Source: JBMOKU01 sp049324315
GTDB lineage: Bacteria; Bacillota; Clostridia; Peptostreptococcales; Thermotaleaceae
NCBI GenBank assembly: GCA_049324315.1
Contig: JBMOKU010000073.1
Coordinates: forward strand, 1-64,000
Length of the DNA stretch: 64,000 nt
Direction: 5' to 3'
The notes below the pieces were generated by a model. That model saw only the letters and a program-made list of their open reading frames with translations, was not told the DNA's origin and made no database searches. Positions 49,980 through 58,489 of the stretch are shown here, piece after piece (position 1 is the stretch's first letter; the number at the start of each line of letters is the position of its first letter). The position numbers and the translations under genes are program-made.

Positions 49980-50903
49980 ATGGATCGAAAGATAGCTTTA
50001 ATCGGAAATTTTGCCACAGATTGGATTCGATATAGCGACTATACGTTTAAGGAAAGCTCACCGGGAGAAATATATATCATCCCAAAGGAAGAAGCTACGT
50101 TTACCATGTATAATCCTTTTGATGTAGCAGAGGAATTGCTTATGGACCTCATGAGAATAGGTGAAGAAGCATTGAAGGCGGAAAAGCAGCCTTTAGAAAG
50201 CAATGAAGTAGCATTGAAAAATGTCATTCTGATATTTGCGAAGAAATACGGGTTATTAGGATTGATTAGTGCCAGCGTCTACAATCGAAACATTGTGGGC
50301 GAGGATACTGTATTGCTGATCGAAAACAATCATGTAATGAAAGAAAAAACCATGAAAGGGACGCAATATATTCAAAAGTTTATCCCCTTTACGGAAGAAG
50401 GCGATATTGTTGTAACAGAATATAAGAACTGCGTGGATGTAAGAAAAAGTGAAGATTCACCTAAATTTTACGGCAAGCGCCCCATTGCGCTAGACATTGT
50501 ATTTTCAAGGTTTTATGCGGAACGAATTGATTGGATCATTGATTTTGCCAAGATGATTGTTTTGCATTTTGACCAGCTGCTAACGTTCAGAAATTCATCT
50601 GCCTTTTTAACGGAAAATGTCACCATCATGGCCGGTAAATTCCATGCTGAGAAAATTGGATTCACCATCAATCAATTAGACAAAACAACCATCGCCTGGC
50701 AGTTTGATTCCCTCAAAACTGCCATTGAGACAATCTACGCCTTTGCCGTTACCGATGAAACGACACTGCTTAGCCGCTGTCATCACTGCCGCAACGTTTT
50801 TATTGCTAACAGTACCAGAGAGAAATACTGCAGTCCATCCTGCAGAAATTGCGCCAATGTGAGAAAAAGTAGAAGCAGAAAAGCCCAGCAAGAAGAGGAG
50901 TAA
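49980..50903 (+). CDS. C-terminal zinc-finger protein of unknown function
   Basis: A 307-residue protein starting MDRKIALIGNF at an ATG preceded by AGGAGGAG. The N-terminal 260 residues belong to no family that I recognise. The C-terminus (about 262-300) has CHHCRNVFIANSTREKYCSPSCRNCANVRKSR, a Cys4 zinc finger with a basic tail like those of CGNR-type proteins. It probably binds DNA or RNA. The GIY-YIG-like gene follows 5 nt after its stop. Confidence 0.7.
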   Translation: MDRKIALIGNFATDWIRYSDYTFKESSPGEIYIIPKEEATFTMYNPFDVAEELLMDLMRIGEEALKAEKQPLESNEVALKNVILIFAKKYGLLGLISASVYNRNIVGEDTVLLIENNHVMKEKTMKGTQYIQKFIPFTEEGDIVVTEYKNCVDVRKSEDSPKFYGKRPIALDIVFSRFYAERIDWIIDFAKMIVLHFDQLLTFRNSSAFLTENVTIMAGKFHAEKIGFTINQLDKTTIAWQFDSLKTAIETIYAFAVTDETTLLSRCHHCRNVFIANSTREKYCSPSCRNCANVRKSRSRKAQQEEE

Positions 50904-50908
50904 TTGAA

Positions 50909-51262
50909 ATGGAAACGAGGAAAGAGCTAAAACAAAAATATAAAGAAATGAAAACCCCTATGGGTGCAGTGATCATAAAAAACACAATCAACAATAAAGC
51001 CTTTATCGATGTCAGCACAGATATAAAAAGCATCATAAACAGACACAGGTTTCAGCTTACCATGGGCGTACACCGAATAAAGGAGCTGCAGCGAGATTGG
51101 AGGGAATATGGTGAAGAAGCATTTGTTTTTGAAGTGCTTGAGTCCCTGGAATATGATGAAAAAGAAGAAAAAACAGATTATACGGAAGAGTTGACCATCC
51201 TGAAGATGATATGGATTGAAAAGTTAAGTAAAAATGACTCCATGCAACTATACGAGAAATAA
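50909..51262 (+). CDS. GIY-YIG-like small protein (degenerate)
   Basis: A 117-residue protein resembling short GIY-YIG nuclease-family proteins of Firmicutes: MGAVIIKNTINNKAFIDVSTDIKSIINRHRFQL..REYGEEAFVFEVLESLEYDE. The GIY and YIG tripeptides are replaced (GAV; AFID), so nuclease activity is doubtful. Co-transcribed with the zinc-finger gene. Confidence 0.68.
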   Translation: METRKELKQKYKEMKTPMGAVIIKNTINNKAFIDVSTDIKSIINRHRFQLTMGVHRIKELQRDWREYGEEAFVFEVLESLEYDEKEEKTDYTEELTILKMIWIEKLSKNDSMQLYEK

Positions 51263-51284
51263 AGCGAAGGAAAGGAAGAAAATC

Positions 51285-51971
51285 ATGAAAATTGTAGCAA
51301 TAAACGGCAGCCCAAAAGGTAAAGTCAGTAATACGAATGTAATGGTCAGCGCCTTTTTAAAGGGAGCGCAAGAAGCGGGAGCCGAAACTACAAACATCTT
51401 TTTAGCAGAAAAAGAAATACAACACTGTAGAGGATGTCACACTTGTTGGTCCAAAGGTCCCGGACAATGTGTCATTCATGACGATATGTTGAAAGTGTTA
51501 TCATTTCTTGGAGGAGCAGATATTATTGTTTTTGCTACACCAGTATATTTTGAGAATATTTCCGGTATGTTAAAGGTCTTTATGGACCGCATGACAATGA
51601 TCGGCAGTCCTCATACACAGAAAGAAGCAAAAGAAAAAAATCAAGACATAAAACCAACAGAAACACGAACGCCAAAACTAATGATGATATCCAACTGTGG
51701 TCTTCCAGATAGGTCTGAATTTCAAGTGCCCTCCCTTTGGATTAAGCGAGTAGCGCTTAAAATGCACACACCATTAATTGGGGAGATTTATGCCACACAA
51801 GGAAAGCTTCTGACAATGCCTACAGAAGAAATACAACCTCACGTATCCAACTATCTTCATCTTCTAGAAAAGGCAGGAAAAGAAATTGTCACCACCATGA
51901 AATTGTCGCCAACAACCGAAAATTTATTAGAGAAAAGCTTTATTTCTGACGAATGTATAAATAATATCTAA
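51285..51971 (+). CDS. flavodoxin-family NAD(P)H-dependent FMN reductase
   Basis: A 228-residue flavoprotein: FMN-phosphate loop NGSPKGKVSNTNVMVSAFL, then HCRGCHTCWSKGPGQCVIHDDM with the CxxC-type site typical of iron-sulfur flavoprotein or NADPH-dependent FMN reductase relatives, and FATPVYFENISGMLKVFMDR. GGAAAGGAAG lies before the ATG at 51285; the frame opens 51 nt earlier inside the upstream gene. Probably an azoreductase/quinone-reductase-like redox protein. Confidence 0.85.
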   Translation: MKIVAINGSPKGKVSNTNVMVSAFLKGAQEAGAETTNIFLAEKEIQHCRGCHTCWSKGPGQCVIHDDMLKVLSFLGGADIIVFATPVYFENISGMLKVFMDRMTMIGSPHTQKEAKEKNQDIKPTETRTPKLMMISNCGLPDRSEFQVPSLWIKRVALKMHTPLIGEIYATQGKLLTMPTEEIQPHVSNYLHLLEKAGKEIVTTMKLSPTTENLLEKSFISDECINNI

Positions 51972-52079
51972 GTCAAACCAATATATAGCAATTATCAATC
52001 TTGCGTCCCGGATTAAGCATCAGACGGATATGGTTTACTGATGAAATCGTGCAAAAATAGCTTGCGAAACCCTATATAA

Positions 52080-52107
52080 AGAGCCATAGAAAGTTCTCTA
52101 TGACTCT
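52080..52107. terminator. terminator near clpE 3' end
   Basis: AGAGCCATAGA (52080-52090) and TCTATGACTCT (52097-52107) form an 11-bp stem (one G-U on the minus strand), overlapping the clpE stop, between convergent genes. Confidence 0.55.
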
Positions 52108-54413
52108 ATTTGTAAACTAACTTTTCCATCTTGCAATATGATGTTGATATGTTGTCCTGCTAATGGATTCTTTCTTAAATAATATTCGGCAATCTCATCT
52201 TCAATATATTTTTGAATGGTCTTTCTTAGTGGTCGAGCACCGTATTTTTCATCATAGCCTTTTTCCAGAATCAATGCTTTTACATCATCGGATATTTCCA
52301 ACGTCATACCCTTTTCTGCTACTTCTTCCCGTACTTCCTTCAGCATCAGCTCAACGATTTCACGAAGTTCTCCCCTTGTAAGCTGCGTAAAGACGATGAC
52401 TTCATCTACTCGATTTAAAAATTCAGGTCTAAAGGTTTCTTTGATAGCATCCTTTACACGGCTTTCCATGGCATCATAGCCGTCTTTTCCAAAGCCAATA
52501 ATGTTTGATTTATAGTGGGTTCCTGCATTGGAGGTCATAACAATGACTGTATTTTCAAAATGCACGGTTCTTCCTTGACTGTCTGTCAGCCTTCCATCTT
52601 CTAAGATTTGCAGCAGCATGTTGAAAACATCAGGATGGGCTTTTTCAATTTCGTCCAGTAAAATCACGGAATATGGCTTTCTCCTTACCATCTCCGTCAG
52701 TTGGCCACCCTGATCGAAACCCACATACCCAGGAGGCGCTCCAATAAGCTTGGAAACCGTATGTTTCTCCATATACTCGGACATATCTAGACGAATCATC
52801 GCTTCTTCACTGCCGAAAAGCTCAGCTGCCAAGGCTCTAACAAGCTCCGTCTTCCCCACGCCTGTGGGGCCGACAAAGATAAAGGAAGACGGTTTTTTCT
52901 TTTTCTTAAATCCGGAACGGTTGCGGCGGATGGCCCTTGACAGGCTATTGACCGCCTGATGTTGACCGATAACCCGTTCATGCAGCCGCTCTTCCAAATT
53001 TAAAAGCTTATGGGCCTCGGTCTCCGAGACCTTCTGCACAGGGATCTTCGTCCACGCTTCAATCACAAAGGCCACATCTTCTTCTGAAATTACAGCTTGA
53101 CTGTTTTTTTGTATTTCCTGTATTTTTTCCTGTAAATTATATTCCTTCATTTTGCATGTTGCGGCCTTTTCAAAGTCATTGGATAATGCTGCTGCTTCCT
53201 TTTCGAGCTGAATCTTCTCCAGGTCTTCCTTCAATGATTCCAGTTCAACCAGACCTTGATTCTTCAGGTTTGCTCTGGAACCAACCTCATCAATGATGTC
53301 AATGGCTTTATCCGGCAGATACCGATCGGTAATGTATCGCTCAGACAGCTTAACAGCTGCTTCTACCACTTCATCGGAAATTTTCACCTTATGGAAATCC
53401 TCATAATATCCTTTGATGCCTTTTAATATCTCTATGGACTCTTCAATGGTAGGCTCATCCACCATCACAGGCTGGAATCGCCGCTCCAACGCAGAATCCT
53501 TTTCGATGTGCTTCCGGTATTCATCAATGGTAGTGGCACCGATGATTTGTATATCGCCTCGAGCTAAGGCAGGCTTTAAAATGTTGGCGGCATTCATAAC
53601 ACCACCATGGACTTCTCCTGCCCCCATGATATTGTGGACCTCATCAATGACCAGGATGATATTGCCGCACTCCTGGGCCTCTTTAATGATCGCCTTCATC
53701 CGGCCTTCAAACTGTCCCCTAAACTGGGTCCCTGCTACGATGGCTGTTAAATCCAGAAGATAGACCTCCGCATGAAACAGCTTAGCAGGCACCTGTTTTT
53801 CTACAATACGCACAGCCAAACCTTCTGCAATGGCCGTTTTTCCTACCCCAGGCTCTCCAATAAGAATAGGGTTATTTTTTGTCCGACGATTCAAGATTTG
53901 TACCACTCTGTCAATCTCTTGATTTCTTCCTACAATCTTGTCTACTTCATGATTTCTAGCTTTGTCTGTTAGATTTGTTCCATACATTTCTAGGTGCTTG
54001 GTTTCTTTTTTCTTCTTCTGCTGCTTCTTTTCACTGCTTTCTTTTTGTTCTTTTACTCCGGAAGGAGATTCTACCCCTTGACCATTACCCATCTTTTCTT
54101 CTTCCTTTTTCAAAGATGCAAAGGGGTTTTTTAAGAACTCCATAAAGGCAGGATTTTCTTCCATTTCTTCAGATTCATCCAGGTCATCAAACTCTTCCAT
54201 TGGCTCCATCATCTGCTCTGCCAAGCTTTCAACATCCTCCTGAGACATACCGGTCTGCTGCATAATCTGTTCAATCACAGGAATTCCCATTTTCTTTGCA
54301 CATGATATACATAAACCCTTCATTTCGGATTTTCCATGCTCAAGGATTGTGGCAAAAACAATTGCGGTATTCTTCTTACATACAGAACACTTTTTCATCT
54401 CCATCATCTCCAT
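52098..54413 (-). CDS. clpE: ClpE-like Clp ATPase subunit
   Basis: A 771-residue HSP100 protein. An N-terminal zinc finger (C9, C12, C35, C38) is followed by an acidic linker, first AAA+ domain (GEPGVGKT; about 165-390), UVR-type coiled coil (about 405-440), second AAA+ domain (GPTGVGKTELVRALA; about 500-690) and C-terminal D2-small domain. The zinc finger and UVR motif point to ClpE. It unfolds proteins for ClpP and disaggregates them. No perfect CtsR heptad repeat (GGTCAAA) is visible upstream. Two ATGs near the start are possible. Confidence 0.9.
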   Translation of the reverse strand: MEMMEMKKCSVCKKNTAIVFATILEHGKSEMKGLCISCAKKMGIPVIEQIMQQTGMSQEDVESLAEQMMEPMEEFDDLDESEEMEENPAFMEFLKNPFASLKKEEEKMGNGQGVESPSGVKEQKESSEKKQQKKKKETKHLEMYGTNLTDKARNHEVDKIVGRNQEIDRVVQILNRRTKNNPILIGEPGVGKTAIAEGLAVRIVEKQVPAKLFHAEVYLLDLTAIVAGTQFRGQFEGRMKAIIKEAQECGNIILVIDEVHNIMGAGEVHGGVMNAANILKPALARGDIQIIGATTIDEYRKHIEKDSALERRFQPVMVDEPTIEESIEILKGIKGYYEDFHKVKISDEVVEAAVKLSERYITDRYLPDKAIDIIDEVGSRANLKNQGLVELESLKEDLEKIQLEKEAAALSNDFEKAATCKMKEYNLQEKIQEIQKNSQAVISEEDVAFVIEAWTKIPVQKVSETEAHKLLNLEERLHERVIGQHQAVNSLSRAIRRNRSGFKKKKKPSSFIFVGPTGVGKTELVRALAAELFGSEEAMIRLDMSEYMEKHTVSKLIGAPPGYVGFDQGGQLTEMVRRKPYSVILLDEIEKAHPDVFNMLLQILEDGRLTDSQGRTVHFENTVIVMTSNAGTHYKSNIIGFGKDGYDAMESRVKDAIKETFRPEFLNRVDEVIVFTQLTRGELREIVELMLKEVREEVAEKGMTLEISDDVKALILEKGYDEKYGARPLRKTIQKYIEDEIAEYYLRKNPLAGQHINIILQDGKVSLQIES

Positions 54414-54635
54414 GTTAAGTATTTTCCCTTATATGAACTGTCAGCATTACTTCTATACTTTTTGCTTTACGCAGTCTTTTCTCTATTAATGATACCAATT
54501 TAAATACGCTTTAACCATTATTGTAGTTTGCCACAAATCTATGTACATAATAATTATATTTTATTATATCACAGATGGAAACCTTATAATTTTAGCATCT
54601 ATATAGAATGCAATAAAGATTTTACTCCAGAACAA

Positions 54636-54672
54636 GAAAAAACTCAGAGATTTATACTTATTTCCTCTGAGT
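54636..54672 (-). terminator. terminator downstream of abfT operon
   Basis: ACTCAGAG (54642-54649) and CTCTGAGT (54665-54672). The minus strand continues with TTTTTTC. It lies about 250 bp past abfT, behind the repeat cluster. Confidence 0.6.
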
Positions 54673-54737
54673 CACATCATTTGTTATTTTCATAATACCT
54701 TATAGGTTCACGCCTTTAAAATGGTATTTAATTTTTA

Positions 54738-54862
54738 CGGAACGACGAGGGCGTCGTTCCCTACAAAAGAAAATACATTTTTTCTTGTAGGGGCTGCTGC
54801 CTACAGCAGCCCGGTTCATCCCATATATCGCAATGGGTCGCTGTAGGCAGCGACCCCTACAA
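54738..54862. repeat. cluster of three REP-like palindromes
   Basis: Element A (54738-54765): GGAACGACgagggcGTCGTTCC then CTACA. Element B (54785-54814): TTGTAGGGGCTGCTGCCTAC, ending CAGCAGCCCGG. Element C (54835-54862): inverted copy of B, GGGTCGCTGTAGGCAGCGAC, ending CCCTACAA. B and C form one large inverted repeat; each is itself a palindrome. Confidence 0.7.
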
Positions 54863-54919
54863 TGTAAAATATTTAATACGCTATATATAGAAGCGTAAAT
54901 TTATATTTTGGAATAATCT

Positions 54920-56221
54920 TTAAAGCTTGCTGTTGAACCTTCTTTCCCATTCTCCAGTCAACATTTCCCTGAAGTCAGGATGTGCAATATCGATTAGAGC
55001 CCTGCCTCTTTCCCGTAGGCTTTTTCCTTTTAGCTCTGCAATACCATATTCCGTAACAATATAATGCACATCATTTCTTGAAGTCGTCACTGCGGAACCT
55101 TCATCAAGCAGTGCTACAATTCTTGATATCTTTCCGCCGGAAGCCGTGGAAGGCATGGCAATAATCGATTTGCCATTCTCAGCCATTCTTGTGCCCCTTA
55201 CATAGTCCACCTGTCCTCCAACACCACTAAACTGCATTAAACCAATACTTTCTGAAGCCACCTGCCCCATTAAATCTACCTGTATGCAGGAATTAATAGA
55301 AATCATTTTATAGTTTTTCATAATAACGGCAGGATTGTTTACATAATCAACAGGATAAAGCTCCACGACCGGATTATTATCTACGAAATCATAAAGTTTT
55401 TTGGTGCCCATTAAAAACGTAGCAATCATTTTCCCTTTATGAATACTCTTCATTTTGTTTGTTATAACGCCTGACTCTACTAACTCCACAACACCGTCGG
55501 AGAACATTTCCGAGTGTATTCCAAGATCTTTTTTATCTTTAAGAAACATAAGTACAGCATCCGGTATGGCGCCAATACCCAATTGTAAGGTAGAACCATC
55601 TTCAATTAATTTTGCACAGTTTTCACCGATGGCCTTTTCAACCTCGCCAATTGTAGGGGGCTGGAGCTCTATGATCGGATAAGATGTCTCAACAATATGA
55701 TCAATTTCTGATATATGAATAAATGAATCTCCCAGAGTTCTCGACATTTGATCATTCACTTCTGCAATAATCAGCTTTGCACATTCTGCTGCCGGCTTTG
55801 TATAATCAACAGAAAGGCCATAACTGCAGTATCCGTGTTTATCGGGACGGCTTAGTTGGACAAGGGCCACATCTACAGGTAAATATTCTTCTTTAAAAAG
55901 TCTCGGAATCTCTGTAAAGAAACAGGGTGTATAGTCCGCTCTTGCTTCATTTACCGCTTTTCTTGTACAACCTCCCACAAACAATGCATTATGTCTAAAA
56001 TGGGGTTCCATTTCCGGTTTTGTATATTCACCTTTTCCCATGGCTACCATGTGGACAATTTCTACATTTTCATACTGGTCTTTATTTTTCACCATTGCAT
56101 CCACCAGTTTTACCGGCTCACTGCAGGCATGACTTATAACCACGCTGTTTCCAGACCGAATGTTTTTTACAGCTTCCTCAGCCGTTGTTAATTTCGATTG
56201 ATAGAGTTCTTGCCAGCTCAT
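54920..56221 (-). CDS. abfT: 4-hydroxybutyrate CoA-transferase
   Basis: A 433-residue family I CoA-transferase of the acetyl-CoA hydrolase/Cat2 group. It transfers CoA from acetyl- or butyryl-CoA to 4-hydroxybutyrate. The catalytic Glu is E238 in GIHSEMFSDGVVEL, the same number as in Clostridium aminobutyricum AbfT. GIGAIPDAVL and FSGVGGQVDYVRG form the CoA site. Its ATG starts 1 nt after the stop of the 99-residue gene, so the NifU-like, 99-residue and abfT genes form one operon. Confidence 0.93.
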   Translation of the reverse strand: MSWQELYQSKLTTAEEAVKNIRSGNSVVISHACSEPVKLVDAMVKNKDQYENVEIVHMVAMGKGEYTKPEMEPHFRHNALFVGGCTRKAVNEARADYTPCFFTEIPRLFKEEYLPVDVALVQLSRPDKHGYCSYGLSVDYTKPAAECAKLIIAEVNDQMSRTLGDSFIHISEIDHIVETSYPIIELQPPTIGEVEKAIGENCAKLIEDGSTLQLGIGAIPDAVLMFLKDKKDLGIHSEMFSDGVVELVESGVITNKMKSIHKGKMIATFLMGTKKLYDFVDNNPVVELYPVDYVNNPAVIMKNYKMISINSCIQVDLMGQVASESIGLMQFSGVGGQVDYVRGTRMAENGKSIIAMPSTASGGKISRIVALLDEGSAVTTSRNDVHYIVTEYGIAELKGKSLRERGRALIDIAHPDFREMLTGEWERRFNSKL

Positions 56222-56222
56222 A

Positions 56223-56522
56223 CTACCACCCTTTCTCCCACTGATCCATTCTTGTGATTACATCAAGGACATTTTCATAATCTTCTTCTCTCTTTATACA
56301 GAACACACCATATTTGACGGAAATGTTTCTAAAATCAGCGCAACAACTTGTACATCCCCCTGCGACTAAAAGGAAATCATATACATTTTCTTCTTTAACA
56401 GCTTCAAAGGTATGCTTTTCACCCACCGCTTCCTTTACCTTATCGATGAACTTTTTCCGTTCATATCGTGGGTTACAGCCACCGCAGTATTTTACTCCTA
56501 TTTTCAAAGCAGCTTTCCTCAC
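56223..56522 (-). CDS. small cysteine-rich protein between NifU-like and CoA-transferase genes
   Basis: A 99-residue protein with KYCGGCNPRYERKKFIDKV near the N-terminus and AGGCTSCCADFRNISVKYG in the middle (five Cys; a CxxC and a CxxCC). I do not recognise a named family. The layout suggests a thioredoxin-like or [2Fe-2S]-ferredoxin-like fold binding a cluster. Its ATG overlaps the NifU-like stop by 4 nt, and abfT follows after 1 nt, so translation is tightly coupled. A role in Fe-S cluster supply or repair for the oxygen-sensitive dehydratase AbfD is plausible but unproven. Confidence 0.7.
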   Translation of the reverse strand: MRKAALKIGVKYCGGCNPRYERKKFIDKVKEAVGEKHTFEAVKEENVYDFLLVAGGCTSCCADFRNISVKYGVFCIKREEDYENVLDVITRMDQWEKGW

Positions 56523-56797
56523 TTGCCCTTACCTAATATTTTCTTTGCCATATCAATAAGATCCTGACTAACCTCTGTTACCAAAGCAACTTCCTTAATA
56601 TCAGGAATCTCTGCCTGCAAATCAGCCAATACAATCTCCTCAAGGGTAATTTTAGCAGACGGACAACCGCTGCAAGCCCCTAAAAGTTTTACTTCTGCAA
56701 TACCGTCTTCAACTTTTATCAGCTTAATGTCGCCATAGTGTTGTGCAAGCTTTGGCCTTATTTTTTTATTCATGACTTCATTGACTTTTTCAAACAT
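56519..56797 (-). CDS. NifU-like C-terminal domain protein
   Basis: A 92-residue single NifU C-terminal (Nfu) domain with the cluster-binding CSGCPSAKITLEEIV motif. Such proteins carry and deliver Fe-S clusters. Start ATG 56797 with CGGAGTG upstream. It heads the operon with the 99-residue protein and abfT. In a locus with an Fe-S dehydratase it may serve that enzyme. Confidence 0.88.
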   Translation of the reverse strand: MFEKVNEVMNKKIRPKLAQHYGDIKLIKVEDGIAEVKLLGACSGCPSAKITLEEIVLADLQAEIPDIKEVALVTEVSQDLIDMAKKILGKGK

Positions 56798-56967
56798 GCT
56801 TATCACTCCGTTATAAGATCAGGATGGAATTCTTACCATAAATTTCGTCATTCAAATTTTAAAAGGAAGAGACGTGGCCCTCGAAATCACGGGGACATCA
56901 CATCTCTCACATCTAATTTATTCAATTATCAAAATTAACACTCGTAGAATAGAATGTATTTTCTTCC

Positions 56968-56994
56968 GTAGGGATCGACGCCCCCGTCGTTCCG
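56968..56994. repeat. REP-like palindrome
   Basis: GTAGGGATCGACGCCCCCGT followed by CGTTCCG. It matches the complement of element A at 54738 with two differences. It lies in the 272-bp gap between gabT and the NifU-like gene. Confidence 0.65.
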
Positions 56995-57069
56995 CATAGA
57001 GGATACATCCCTTCAAATGCGTAAAGCTATATAGGTCACCGATATTCCTTCTCTTATTTAACAGCAAGC

Positions 57070-58428
57070 TCAAGCCTCCTCAGAAACTTCCGCGATTGCG
57101 TTTTCCAAGATATCCAGACCAATATGGAGCTGTTCCTCCGTAATTACCAGAGGCATTAAACAGCGGATATTATTCCCTCTAATACCTGTAGACAAAATAA
57201 CCAAGCCATTTTTCCAGCATTTATCAACAATCTTCTTCGTTTCATCTTTTGCAGGTTCTTTTGTCTCTCTATCTTTAACCAATTCCAATGCGATCATTGC
57301 CCCACGGCCTCTTACATCACCAATGATGTCGTACATCTCTTTCATTTCATTAAATCTGGACATGCATATTTCACTGATAGTCTGTGCTTTCTTAGCATAA
57401 TTGTCACGTTCCATCACTTCAATAACCTTTAAGGCTGCAGTGGTAGCCACAGGGTTACCGCAATAGGTCCCGCCGATTCCGCCCACTTGAGCTGACTCAA
57501 TAATCTCAGCTCTAGCCGTTACTGCACTGAGGGGTAAGCCGGCTGCAATAGATTTAGCACTGGTGACAATGTCCGCATAGACGCCATCTTCCGCCCAATA
57601 TTCTGTGGCGAACATTTTTCCTGTTCTGCAGTATCCGCTTTGCACCTCATCGGCGATAAGCAATATACCATGCTGGTCACAGATATGTCTTAATGCTTTC
57701 ACATATTCATTAGGAGCAACAACAAATCCACCTTCACCAAGAATTGGTTCGATAATTACTGCTGCAACTTCTTCCGGATCGATATGTTCCATAAAAAAGT
57801 TTTCAAGTCTGTCGATATAATATTTCACTGCATTCTCTTTTGAAATTCCATCGGGACAACGATAGGTATATGGATATTCCGCCCGGTGTACCCCCGGTGC
57901 AAAAGGTCCAAAACCAAATTTGTATGGTTTCACCTTGCTTGTAAGGGTCATCGTTAATAGAGTTCTGCCATGAAATGCGCCTGTAAATGCCACCACTTCA
58001 GAACGTTTTGTATATTTACGGGCAATCTTGATGGCATTTTCTACAGCTTCCGCACCACTGTTAACGAACATGGTTTTCTTTTCAAAATCTCCCGGAACAA
58101 TGCTGTTCAATTTTTCAGCCAACCGTATGTATTGCTCATAGGAAACACAATTGATACTTGTATGGAAGTATTTTTCACACTGATCTTTTACAGCCTCTAC
58201 GACCTCCGGATGGCTGTATCCGATATTCAGTACACCGATACCTCCAGCAAAGTCCATAAACACATTTCCATCTACATCTTCAAACATTGCACCTTCCCCA
58301 TATTTGATAAAAGTAGGTACATGACCGGATACGCCTGCCGGTACATGCTTTTCCCTCAATTTTAATAATTCTTGGGCATTCGGCCCCGGCAGTTCCGTTA
58401 TTATTTTAGGTACGTTTAATTTTGACAT
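57070..58428 (-). CDS. gabT: 4-aminobutyrate aminotransferase
   Basis: A 452-residue class III aminotransferase: FAGGIGVLNIGYSHPEVV, VNSGAEAVENAIKIARKYT, GAFHGRTLLTMTLTSK, LIADEVQSGYCRTGKMFA and the PLP Lys in VTSAKSIAAGLPLSAV. It moves the amino group of GABA to 2-oxoglutarate and gives succinic semialdehyde, the entry step of the pathway here. It lies between the permease and the abfT operon. Assignment to GABA rests on context and family. Confidence 0.92.
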   Translation of the reverse strand: MSKLNVPKIITELPGPNAQELLKLREKHVPAGVSGHVPTFIKYGEGAMFEDVDGNVFMDFAGGIGVLNIGYSHPEVVEAVKDQCEKYFHTSINCVSYEQYIRLAEKLNSIVPGDFEKKTMFVNSGAEAVENAIKIARKYTKRSEVVAFTGAFHGRTLLTMTLTSKVKPYKFGFGPFAPGVHRAEYPYTYRCPDGISKENAVKYYIDRLENFFMEHIDPEEVAAVIIEPILGEGGFVVAPNEYVKALRHICDQHGILLIADEVQSGYCRTGKMFATEYWAEDGVYADIVTSAKSIAAGLPLSAVTARAEIIESAQVGGIGGTYCGNPVATTAALKVIEVMERDNYAKKAQTISEICMSRFNEMKEMYDIIGDVRGRGAMIALELVKDRETKEPAKDETKKIVDKCWKNGLVILSTGIRGNNIRCLMPLVITEEQLHIGLDILENAIAEVSEEA

Positions 58429-58489
58429 TTCTAAAACCCCCCTAATAAAATATGTATGGTTTACATAAGGTCATTTTGTGATATTGAAA

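Larger units (their letters stand above)
54414..54919. other. 506-bp intergenic region with terminator and repeat cluster
   Basis: Between clpE and abfT. The left part is A/T-rich and should hold the clpE promoter. The right part has the terminator at 54636-54672 and three REP-like palindromes. No coding sequence is supported. Confidence 0.5.

Noticed and set aside
54414..54560. CtsR operator upstream of clpE
   Set aside because: No pair of GGTCAAA heptads was found; TGGTTAAAG is too different.
56798..57069. Second sigma-54 promoter ahead of the NifU-like/abfT operon
   Set aside because: No TGGC-N7-TTGC on the minus strand in this gap. The operon may be read through from gabT or have an unrecognised promoter.
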